Source: Phragmites australis
Lineage: Eukaryota; Streptophyta; Magnoliopsida; Poales; Poaceae
Length of the DNA stretch: 64,000 bases
Reading direction: 5' to 3'
Assembly: GCF_958298935.1 (NCBI RefSeq)
Contig: NC_084937.1
Location: forward strand, 21,585,568 to 21,649,567
The notes under the pieces were generated by a model. It was not told where the DNA came from, ran no database searches, and saw only the letters and a program-made list of their open reading frames with translations. Position 1 is the stretch's first letter. Every line of letters starts with the position of its first letter. The position numbers and the translations under genes were made by a program. Shown one piece after another: positions 24,312 through 34,319 of the stretch.

Positions 24312-24867
24312 ATGTCCCCGACCATCACTCCATCCCTGGCTTCGGCGCCCGCACCAACGGCGGCGCCATCGTCGAAGGGCACCAAGCGCAACCTCATGTC
24401 CTCGCTCATGGGCGCCTTCGCTCTGCTCTGCTCGATCTCCTTCAAGGAGGACTCCTACATCACCGTCGTGTTGTTAGCCTCTGAGCTACGCACGCTCGCT
24501 GACCTCAAGGCACTGCTCGCCACCCACCCAGACCTCATCTCTATCTTCGGAGTCCCGCTCAACCCTCCTTCCCCCTGGCCCAGCCCCTGTCCTGGACGAG
24601 TGCATGGACGTGGTGCTCCTCCGCACGTGTGACTTCCACGTCCGCGACGCGCACGCCATGCTGCTTCGTTGCGCCGTTTTGCTAGTCGAGTTCGACGCCA
24701 ACGTGGTGCTCGACAAGGACCTGAGCTTCAAGGACCTCGAGGGCATCGTCGCCTACATGCATGGCTGGGACCGCGAGGGCCACCCCGTTTGCTACAACAC
24801 CTATGGTGTGTTCAGGGACATGGACGTGTACAAGTGGGCCTTCGACGACGGTGACCGCCTCGCACGT
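24312..24867 (+). pseudogene. Captured patellin (SEC14-type) gene fragment
   Basis: Patellins are plant phosphoinositide-binding SEC14/CRAL-TRIO proteins acting at membranes and the cell plate. The fragment reads KGTKRNLMSSLMGAF and SISFKEDS, then ISIFGVPLN, a frame break near 24590, then VRDAHAMLLRCA and DLSFKDLEGIVAYMHGWDRE, HPVCYNTYGVFRDMD and DDGDRLAR. These are the N-terminal spacer, the CRAL-TRIO N-terminal helices and the start of the SEC14 lobe. Similarity stops at about 24867 in what looks like intron sequence, so a genomic segment was copied, not a spliced mRNA. The upstream C-rich stretch (24000-24310) may be the captured leader. It is frameshifted and truncated, with no lipid-binding fold completed. 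Confidence 0.8.
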
Positions 24868-25378
24868 CTCCCTCTCATTGTTCATGTTGTGGTTGGTGTA
24901 GTAGTTGTCTGTTTGGTCATGGTGCAGTGTGGTGGGGGATGCAAGATTCTCTGGTTCGTTGCAATTGGATTGGATGGAGAATGAGGAAAAGTCAGTTGTT
25001 GTTTATGCTTCAACTTTGCATTCCGTTGGTACTTAGTAAATTTCTTATGATTAACCTTGCAATGTGCAAACCGTTATGTTATCACTACTACAGAACTGGT
25101 CAAAAGTAACAACACTGTCGGTGTATCAGGAACCGGGGGTCCCTGAGTCCCGAGACCAGGCCAGCCGTTCGCCACGTGTCACCATCCCGCGAGGTCCCTC
25201 CTGCAGGATGAGGAAAATCTAAGTTCCGGGAGAAGGTGCTCGGGGCCACAGCCTCTGGTCCCCGAGCACCCCAGTTCCCCGATGACCCGCATAGTCCAAG
25301 TACCAGGAAGAAAGTGCTCGGGGAGGTGCCCGTTCGCCCCCGAGTACCATAGTTCCCCGATGGGCCGAAGAGCCAAGG

Positions 25379-25668
25379 GCTCGGGAGAGAGTGCTCGGGG
25401 CTGCACGTGGCAGCCCCCGAGCACTCGGTTCCCCGAAGGTTCTACAGAAGTGCTCGGGAGAGAGTGCTCGGGGCTGCACGTGGCAGCCCCCGAGCACTCG
25501 GTTCCCCGAAGGTTCTACAGAAGGGCTCGGGAGAGAGTACTCGGGGCTGCACGTGGCAGCCCCTGAGCACTCGGTTCCCCGAAGGTTCTACAGAAGTGCT
25601 CGGGAGAGAGTGTTCAGGGCTGCACGTGGCAGCCCCCCGAGCACTCGGTTCCCCGAAGGTTCGCGCGA
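25379..25668 (+). repeat. 73-bp tandem array, four copies, each with a G-box palindrome
   Basis: CACGTG occurs at 25404, 25477, 25550 and 25623, exactly 73 bp apart. In each unit it sits at the centre of a near-perfect dyad GGGCTGCACGTGGCAGCCC. Diverged half-units continue upstream to about 25230. The array lies in U3, upstream of the TATA box at 26162. Confidence 0.9.
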
Positions 25669-26161
25669 GAACACCCGATGCCCCGATGACCCTGAAGGGC
25701 CCGTCGACGAGGTGTCAACCAATCAAAGGTCTGAGGCCGCATTTAATGGGCATGCACGGCCTGACATCCTGACACCCTGACATTCCCAACTGCTCCCGCC
25801 GCAGTGTCAGTCCCTGCCATGCTTTGGCAGGGGGGCGTGGGTCCATTAATTGCACGGGTCTCGTCCCGTATCATCCGGGGTATCTCGGGATAACGTTGCC
25901 AGGATCAAAGCGTTCCGCCTGCAACCCTGCCCTGGCAGAAGAACAAGACAGGGTGGGCGCGCTGGGTGCCCCTGTGGCCGCCCGGTGGGCCCTCTCAACG
26001 ACGCCAGGACGCCCACAGTGACGGGTGGTCGGATGCGCGCCGCGTTTTTCCACCGCCCCTGTCACTTCGCCCAGAGGGAATGATGATGCCTTTCTCAGTC
26101 GTGGCGTCTTGGAACTTGAGCCCCCTCTTTCCCATTTGGGGTATGTCGTGGTCGGCGGGCG

Positions 26162-26170
26162 TATAAAAGG
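26162..26170 (+). promoter_or_regulatory. TATA box of the solo LTR
   Basis: TATAAAAGG stands about 450 bp before the LTR end, where a retrotransposon promoter is expected. Confidence 0.6.
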
Positions 26171-26991
26171 AAGGAGGATCGGATCAGCAAGGCAGAAGCA
26201 CGTCAGAGATACACGAGAAAACATCCGAAGACAGATCGAGACGATCAAAGGCATCATCCGAAGAACACCGCAAGCAAGCTTGAGCAGAGCTAGAGCAAGG
26301 GAGCCTCAAGCTCTCTGTTAGACAATATATTCTTGTAACCAGATATATCCTTGAGGGATTCCCTTCGAGGAAGGATTATTACATCCATACAGGAGTAGGG
26401 TATTACGCCTCCGTACGGCCCGAACCTGTCTAAACTCCGGTGCATTTATTTCTCTTTGCACTAGGTCGACCATCCCCCACCACCGGTCGTTGCATTTATT
26501 TCCACTTCCATTTATTTCTCCGACGAACTCATTCAGGATCATCCCCCCGGCCGAATCTCTAAAAAGGGGTCTCTCGGGATCCCTGCGACAGGAGTTCATC
26601 CTCCGACAAACACATCAGTATCAATTGTATATGAACCACCATTGAAGATGTATTAGTACCGGTTCTTGACTTCCCACGCCTGAACAGTGTGGAGCTATAA
26701 AAACCGGCACTGATAGTTCATCTGGACCCAAAATTTTGATCTATTCTAATTTTGGCTCCATCAAAGGTCCGGTTCCAACTATTAGTGCCAATTTTGGTCA
26801 CAATCGGCACTGATAGTCTATATGGACCCGAAATGTGTTCCAATCTAATTTTGGCTCGAGCAAGTCCGACTCCAGATATTTTCCGTAGCTCTTCTCTCTC
26901 GCGCAGTCTCTTGAACTCTCCTCCCTCTCGTTCCCCACCACCCTTCTCTCTCGATCTCTCCTCTCTCTCGCACTTGGCAGCACAACCGGCT

Positions 26992-27640
26992 ACTTGGGCT
27001 TGGTGGCGTGGACATGGAGGTTGCTAAGATGGAGCTTGGCATGGAGGAGCACGACGAGGAGGGCGACAACATGGAGGAGCTCGGTGTGGAGGAGCACGGC
27101 ATGGAGGAGGGCAATGGTATGGAGGAGGGCGTTGCATCGGGGGATCCAGCTGCTTGGGCTTAGTGCCTTGGTGGCGCGGATGTGGAGGTTGCTGGGATGG
27201 AGCTCGGTGTGGAGGAGCATGGCGAGGAAGGCCACGACATGGAGGAGCACGATGGGGAAGAGCTCGGCATGGAGGAGCACGGCGAGGAGGGCCATGGCAT
27301 GGAGGAGCATGATGGGGAAGAGATCGGCATGGAGGAGGGCGACATGGAGGAGGGTGACAACATGAAGGAGCTTGGCGTGAAGGAGGGAGACAGCATGGAG
27401 GAGCTCGGCGTGGAGGAGCAGGGCGAGCGTGTGGCGACGGCGGCAAGCGCACCGGCCAGATACGCGGCCGTGGAGGACCACGACTTCTCTAATGTGCGAG
27501 TGGCAGGGGAGGAAGAAGGGTGGGGATGGCGAAGAGCACGGGGCGGGGCGGTGGAGGGGTCATGCGCACTCGGAGTAAGGGGAGCTCGACAGCGGGAGCG
27601 ACGGTGGTAATGGTGATGAGGGAGCGGCGGCAGGAGCGGC
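26992..27640 (+). repeat. Degenerate GC-rich tandem repeat with Glu/Met-rich frame
   Basis: Units of the type ATGGAGGAGCTCGGCGTGG recur many times. A larger duplication makes the stretches starting near 26992 and 27156 similar. On the plus strand the reading is acidic (MEEHGEEGHGMEE and the like, open 27182-27610). The opposite strand reads as Pro/Ala/Cys-rich runs. No known domain is present. Most likely it is a transposon-internal repeat and not a real gene. Confidence 0.6.
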
Positions 27641-28160
27641 ATTCAAACCGGCCTTGCCAATTTTCTCTTTTTTTAGTCTCTAGAAAATGCAACTATGTCG
27701 GGTAGGGAACCGACACTGATACTAGCTGAGTATCAGTGCCGAATAAAAAGTGTCGATTGAAAAACTGGTAGTGAAGCTATTTTTTAACTGGTATTGATAT
27801 GTAGTTATGTAGTAGTATATGATTATTTCCCTGCTTCAAGAATTTTGAAGGCCCCCTTTGTGTTGGCACAACACGATAATAGTTTGCTCAGAATTGTGGA
27901 ACGTGCCACTTGAATTGATGTTCCAAATCAACCTGAAATTACTGCACTGAAACTGCCCAGAACTCATTCACCAGTCGGTAATGTGTTATCTTTAGTGATG
28001 GGTATCAGTTGTGATATGTCACTGGTGACCATCATTAGTAGCTAGTCCGCACCCATCACTATTGTCTCATCATTAGTGACGTATTCAGAGTGACGGTATG
28101 GAACTTATCACTAATGATGTTTATCACCCGTTACTAATATGTTGTTCTGACTTAGTGGAA

Positions 28161-29775
28161 CATGGTCATCACGTAGTCACATATATGATCTCAACCTTTC
28201 AAGAAGCAATGCATTCACACACACGGTCATCACTCATGCTCGAGGGCGTCTGGGCCTCTATGAGTGGCCGCATGGGCAGTGGGTCGTGAGCTGTGGACAT
28301 GTCAACGCTGATCATATTGTGTGATATGGGCTTGAGTCGTTGTGACCTGCAGTCACCAGAAACACTTAAAGAACATGACACTAGCTAAGTGTTCATGTGT
28401 TGCAACGAAAATACAAATATTGAACACGATAGCATCAAGCATAAACTTAACGTATGTAGATGTGGATGCGTCATGGGAGTTCTGCTGAATGAATATATCA
28501 GGAGCGATACTGTAGTTTGATTTCAAATGAGATCTGAAAAAGGAATAATTATCTGCTTAATGAATATGTCAGTAGCGATACCGTAGTTTGATTTCAAATG
28601 AGATCTGAAAAAGGAATAATTATATAAGATTAAAAGCTAAATTCCCTCCTAATTTTTTTAATTATTTTTATTAGTAAAACATGCTTCATCCGTACTTGGT
28701 AGCGAGACGGGGATGCTAGAGGATAAGAGTAAATAGCAAAAGTGAATAAATTATTTAAATATTATGAGCTTTTATTAGATAGGAGAGTAGAGAGAAGATG
28801 TGATGCAAGAACCAACTTATTTTATATAATTAACATATAGAAAAAAATTACACAAAATGTACATCCTTATCCTTACCGTAGGCCCGCCAATACGGGTAAC
28901 TGCAAATTGCTAACAGGATTTGGTCTCGTTTCCCTTGATACGAGAAAACTTCTTATTACACAAACGACAATGCTTCCACCCTCTTTTTAAAAAAATAGAT
29001 TAATTGCCGAATTGTTTTAGCATTATGGTTACTGTCTTACTGATATCGTATGAATGAAACGAGACAATAGAGTTGAGTGAATTGAGAGTGAATGCGATCA
29101 TTCTTTCATTAACTTGATGTTCTTCTCTAGAAAGTCAATAGACGTTCCATTCATTGAGAGACATCTCTTTTTAACAGACGGGCATAACCACTATTGGGGA
29201 TTGCTTTTATCATTCGGTTCGCAAGCCACATGTAGCCGCGAAACAAACCATCAGATTAATTTCGAAAGCTAGAGCAAAGTGATTTCCATGTCCCTGCAGA
29301 TGTCGATCCGTCCATTTGGTGTAGGGCAATGATAATCGAAGCCTAGCTAACTAGCAAGGCGATTGATCGTTCTGAAATCTGAATTCGCGTGCTGCTATGC
29401 ATGGCGTCTACTTCAGTCCTCTCCAGCAGCACTCCACACCGAAACATGGAGGCATGCATCCACTCCACGCGCGCGCTCATTGGGTTTAGTTGGATCGGGT
29501 GTCACAGAAACACAACTCAAGCGTGAGTACTAGTGTTTGGTTGTATGTATAAGTTATTCTAGTTTTGTCCGTATGTATATTCTTACAGAGAAAGTCATTT
29601 AATTGCCTATATATATATTGCTGCTTTTTATATCTACATGTGTAATTAAAGACTATTGAATGGTTTTCCAAGTAAAATAGGTTTAATAAAAATTGAATTA
29701 TATAGATTATTATTTTGTGTGTATTACATGTTGAGTAGTAGCATTAGGGTTTCTTTGTGTGGAAATTAATTTTCA
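28161..29775. other. Intergenic DNA with a 71-bp tandem duplication, no gene recognised
   Basis: Two near-identical 71-bp units lie at 28481-28551 and 28552-28622 (each starts TCTGCT and contains GTAGTTTGATTTCAAATGAG). The rest is AT-rich without recognised coding sequence. Confidence 0.55.
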
Positions 29776-31458
29776 GTAAAAATCCGGAGGTGTACCATTT
29801 AAATTTTGAAAAAGTATGAAAATGCTACAAAAAAGAAAAATCCAAATTTTCTTCCCTGGGTCAAAATCCCCTTCCCTTTTTCTTTCAGTCCATTTTCTAT
29901 TTCTTTCTTTCTCGGGCCGAACCCGTTCTCTCCCTCCCTTCCCCCGCCTCCCTGCCAGGGTCGGCCTAGCGGCCACTCCGCCCGCCTCCTCTCGGTTGGC
30001 GCCCGTACCAAGTCTGTTTTCTTCTTCTTCCTCACGCAGTGCCGCCGAGCCGACTCAGACTCGTCTCCAACGACTGTCGCCGCCTTCCTAAATCGATCCC
30101 AACGAACCCAACCGAAATCCAAACTCCTCTACGCGTTTTCTCCCCCTTTATAAGTCCGCACCCCCTCGTTCTGTTTCCCCGAACCAAGCCATTGTTTTTC
30201 GCCTCCCCGAGCCCTAGTGCAGCCGCTACCATTGCCGCTCTTGCCGAGCTCGCGCAACCGCCGCACCGGAGCTGCCTCGTCCTTACTGATTGGATCTCCG
30301 GCTTCGCAAGAACAAGAGCAAGCTCGTGGGCTTATCTTTGACGCCCATCGATCGTCGGAAGGTCTCCTTCGCCGCTCGCTGGACTTCTCTATCATTGTGC
30401 ATCATGGACAAGCTCCGGTAAGTATCGATAATGTCCGCATCTCCCTCAAACGGGTTCGTCGTAGCCTCAGCATCGTCCTCCACCGCTCGTCGTCGTTTTC
30501 TGTGCCCGGCGACGAGCTCTTCTCGTGCGTCGACTAGTCCATCGCCGCATTTTCCCCTTCCTCCACCACATTGTTAGCCTACAGGTTCCCGCGCGCCCTC
30601 AGCCGTTCGATCTTTGACGAACGACCCAAATTGGAACTACCCGAAGGGGTATGAGTCCGGTCCACTATGGACCCATGGACCTCGCCGCCCACTCGATCCA
30701 CTGCCTCCCATGCATTGGTCCACCGTCCCAGGCCGACGTGGCTGCCACGTGTCTGCCACATTAGTAAGCATTTACCCAATTAGCCAAAAGTATTTTAATT
30801 CAGGAAAATTGGTAATTTTACAGCTTATTACCTAAGCTTTTCTATATTTACAAAAGACCCCTGCCCTTTATGTTTTATTCAAAATATGCCCTTTTCTTTT
30901 TAATTTAACCTTAAACTTATTTTTATGGTAACTTTCTTATTTAGCCCCGATTTAGACAATTTTCATGTTCACACGTTCGTAACGACGTATAATATCGTTT
31001 AGTACCTTTTTATAGATGTTAGCTATTGTTTGATGTACTATTTATAGTTAGATTTGTTATGTGTTTTTCTAATGTGTATTGAGAGCAGACGAGGAGCAGT
31101 TCGAGAATCTCTAGGACAAGTCTTTGAAGAGTCTGAAAAGGCTGTTGAAAGAGGCAAGTGTTCTTGAACATTTTGATCCTAGTTTTTCAAATGCATTCTT
31201 TATTTCAAATATGCATGCCGTTAATTCTAAATCACATTTACTTATAGTACATTGTTCCATATATCTCTTGTTACCCTAATTGTCAGTAGTGGTTATGTTG
31301 GGTAGTTTATGCTTAGCTTTGCACAAGGGTATGGTTGCGTTATTGATTAAACATGACTAATGGTCTATGCAACTGTGAGTTGAGAATACTGATAACTGTT
31401 GTAGCAACTTGGAACATAGGAATGTTGAGTAGAAGGTTAGTGAAGGTTCATTTAGCCC
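29776..31458 (+). mobile_element. Probable 5' part of a long Gypsy-type LTR
   Basis: A CT-rich, GC-rich stretch with a TATA-like CTTTATAAG near 30148 is followed by an AT-rich intron-like region and GACGAGGAGCAGTTCGAGAA near 31090. I associate this sequence type with long LTRs of grass Gypsy families. A matching LTR end seems to lie at 36530-37693. Neither terminus nor a target duplication could be fixed, and a decayed host gene leader is an alternative. Confidence 0.35.
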
Positions 31459-33208
31459 TATGTGTGGTTTTAGTAATTAATGATAATATCTATGAACTAT
31501 CAATTATATTGAGAATTGTTAGTATGTTATTTTATAGGTGATGCCTGGTGGATTAAGCATGGATTCATTGATGAATGCCATGAAGATCAACGAGATGCAT
31601 TGAGATTTATGAGCTCTAGGTGATGTTTATGTGATGAAGAAGAATCTAGAGTGGAAGAGACTTCAAAGGTTGAGTATGGTCTCAATAAAATTGACAATAA
31701 GCATGAAGACAAAATTACTTGTGGAGATTACTGACTAAAGGTATGAGATTGTCAATTGTGTTTTATGGACTAACCCATGTGTTATGTGCTTGAGAGTGGG
31801 TGGGGTTAGGTTCCATATGAAGATTGATAATAAGAGTGAAGACCAAGTTACTTGTGAAAATCAAGTGACTTAAAGTATAAAGTTATCGATTAAGTTTTAT
31901 AGACTAACCCATGTGCTTTGTGCTTGAGCGTGAGTTGTGGTTAGATTCCATAAGAAGACATGATTTGAGTTGAGATACTCAATATACCAAGTTAAAAGAG
32001 CAAGATCAAGACAAGTTTAGCGGACAACTTATATCCTTGATGTTTACGGTTCATGCCTAAGTGGTGAACCGGATGAAGAAGATGTGAAAAAAGAAATCTT
32101 CCATGCTTGGTGCATGGGAAGCAATTAAGTGAACTTCATCAAGCTTTCAGAAGATCAAAATGGAAGTGAGGATAATCATCATCATTAAGAGAAGAAGGAG
32201 TTGATGATGAGCCTTGAAGAGCTATGAGAAGCATCACGACTTGAATAATATGTTCATCGAGTCTGACGGGATTACTCAAGGCAAAGGTATAACTAGAATA
32301 AGTTTTTCTAGTTTTGCTGGTCTCAAGGAGGTTGGTGGGAGACCGCATTATATGATTGATAGCCGTACTATCAAGAGGGACTGCTAAAAGTATTGTTCGA
32401 TCATTGTGTCGAGTGCTCAGACTATGTGCTTCGTGCGGGATGCGTTTGTGTTGAGAGTTCACCTTTTAAGTCTGGGTATATAAAAGGTGTTTTAGATTTA
32501 ACCATTTGTTTTGTTGGCCTTTGTGGCGTATGGTATGCCATGTGGCATCTAGTTTAATCTCTGATGATTAAACTCGTGGAAGTATCAGATGTGTGTTTCT
32601 GAAAGTTCCTAGAGTGCCTTTGTTTGCAAAAGTTTTTGTGTATCGAAAGTTTCGATGTTAGGATCGAATGTTCCGATTGGGGTCAAATAGTCCAGTCTCT
32701 GAGAACTTGGTGTTAGGATCGAATGTCTGGATCGGAAGTTCTGATGTGTAGTTTTTGTCAGATCTAGGTTGGTCTGTGAAGTTCAAATCTATTGTTTTAA
32801 ACTAATCGGAAGTTCCAATGTGAAGATCGGAACATCTGATGTGTGCTGGAAAAGGCTGTAATGGCTAGTATCCGACCGTTGGGATTCTAGGGATCAAAAG
32901 TCTTGATCTGGGGATCGAAAGTTCTGATCAGTGGAGAATCTGCCCAACAGCTGGTTTTTCAGAGTGGGATATAAATACCCCTTAGCCTCATTTTGTGGGG
33001 CTTGTTGCTTGGCTACCTTTGTGCTGCTTTTGTGAGATGTTTGAACTTGGTGTTCCACCTTTGAGTGCTCCCCTCCCCTCTCTATCATGATTTAGTGATA
33101 ATGCTTTTGTGGCTTAGTGAGGATACAGTGAGGTGTGTGAGAGTGGAGTACTAGCATGCTTTTAATTTTTAGGACTTTATGTCCTCAAATAGAGTGAGTT
33201 GTAGATGT
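31459..33208 (+). mobile_element. Probable LTR of a SIRE-like Copia element
   Basis: The stretch begins TGTGTGGTTTTAGTAATTAATGA, an LTR start I associate with large grass Copia elements. It has a 133-bp tandem duplication (about 31696-31961), repeated imperfect palindromes of the type ATCGGAAGTTCTGAT (32640-32940) and a TATA box GATATAAATACC near 32970. Both limits are approximate. Confidence 0.45.
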
Positions 33209-34319
33209 GAGCATTTCTCCTCCTAATGATAAATTTATATCATTCGATAAGGAAGAGAAATGCATACATCTAAATGATCAAGCTATAAATGATCTATTTA
33301 ATACTTTGAGCAAAGATGTATTTGACACGATCATGCCACTTGAGGACGCTCATCTCATTTAGACAACGCTTAAACGAAGTTATGATAAGCCTAAATTGTA
33401 TTAAGAGGTTTCACTTTCGAAGATGTCATCTGGATAAAGCTCTACTTCATCATCACATCGTGAAGAGCACCAAATGATTTTCTCATTTGTCAAAGAGGAT
33501 GCCACCTTGTCATCCACCTCACAAATTGACAAATCCAAACAAGGTAATGAAATGGTGAGTGTGATGAGTAAGTGTCTAATTCTCTCTTTGGACTTTAACA
33601 ACACTTGCAATGAAATTTCTATATCTACTAGTGTTATTAATCCTCGCATTTTATCTTGTATTAAAATGCCTACTTATCATGATGATACGGTTCTTGGTCC
33701 TCATAATGATACATCCATTTCAATTCGTACTTGTGAGACTAACATTTTGAAGCAAATAAAAGATTATGAGAGACAAAGCTTAGGTGGAGAGACCACAAAG
33801 AAAATCAAGAAGAAGACTCCAGCTTGGAGAGATCAAGGACAAAAAAGATGTGCTATACATGTCATCAATATGGACATTATAGCATCGATTGTTCTCAACT
33901 TGAAAGTGAAGCATTCACTTCCTCAAGATGCTTATCCTCTCACTCTGATGCATAAATATGCCTTATGGCAAAAGGTAAAAAGAAAGCGATAAGTGAGGTT
34001 GATTTTGATAATACTTGTAGTGATGCTAGTGATAGTGATGAGTTTGGATTTGATCTTTTGAGAACAAATGATATGTCTAAAATGATCAAACTCATGAGCA
34101 TAGTCAAAGGTCAAGAGAAAAATCTCAAGAGGCAAGCGGAATACCTCAAGAGGCAAGCGGAATACCTCATAGAGAAAATTGAAGAATTTAAGGCCTTAAA
34201 TAGATAGCATGAAAAACTTATAGTCTTATAGTTCTTTATCGATCTTTATAAGAATCTTAAAATTAAACATGCTTCTCTAATTGATAAATGCTATGCCTCT
34301 AGTGGATTTAGGAATGCTA
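33209..34319 (+). pseudogene. Decayed gag of a SIRE-like Copia element
   Basis: The zinc knuckle CYTCHQYGHYSIDC (C-X2-C-X4-H-X4-C) is readable at 33851-33892, but in a different frame from the long open stretch 33474-33992. Downstream blocks SDEFGFDLLRTNDMSK and LKRQAEYLIEKIEEF (33965-34207) look like the coiled-coil tail of such gag proteins. Stops and frame changes disrupt it, and no pol follows. Confidence 0.65.

Larger units (their letters stand above)
25116..26608 (+). mobile_element. Solo LTR inside the inner CACTA (1493 bp, TSD AACAC)
   Basis: It begins TGTCGGTGTATCAGGAACC and ends CTCCGACA, giving 6-bp inverted ends TGTCGG/CCGACA. The 5-bp target duplication AACAC is exact (25111-25115 and 26609-26613). 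There is no internal region or second LTR. High GC and the end sequence suggest a grass Gypsy-type family, though this is not proven. It carries a G-box tandem array and a TATA box. Confidence 0.88.
25083..27817. mobile_element. Second CACTA-like transposon nested in the first (TSD TAT)
   Basis: It starts CACTACTACAGAACTGG at 25083. The right end reads TGTAGTAGTA, the inverted repeat with its last G changed to A. TAT flanks both ends (25080-25082 and 27818-27820). Subterminal repeats of another type (ACCGGCACTGATAGT and reverse) lie at 26640-26840 and 27700-27790. A shorter alternative right end at about 27769 (CTGGTAGTG) lacks a matching target duplication. No transposase is seen. It contains a solo LTR and a GAG-codon-rich tandem repeat. 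Confidence 0.65.
23671..28157. mobile_element. CACTA transposon carrying a gene fragment (outer element, TSD GAA)
   Basis: The left end starts CACTACGTAATAAACC. The right end is TTAGTG, reading CACTAAGTCAGAAC in reverse. About 20 of the first 28 bases agree as inverted repeats. The 3-bp target duplication GAA flanks both ends (23668-23670 and 28158-28160), as CACTA elements make. Typical subterminal repeats (ATTAGTGA and TCACTAAT words, both orientations) fill 23690-23945 and 27980-28140. I find no transposase, so it must be non-autonomous. The interior is a patellin fragment plus a second, inserted transposon. Confidence 0.85.

Noticed and set aside
25379..25668. Regular 73-bp repeats resembling a CRISPR array
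   Set aside because: The whole unit repeats without unique spacers, lies inside an LTR, and the DNA is plant nuclear.
27024..27452. Pro/Ala/Cys-rich open frames on the minus strand
   Set aside because: They are the antisense reading of the ATGGAGGAG repeat, with no known domain.
27761..27769. Alternative right end (CTGGTAGTG) for the inner CACTA-like element
   Set aside because: The following AAG does not match the left TAT. The end at 27817 gives a matching TAT despite one changed base.
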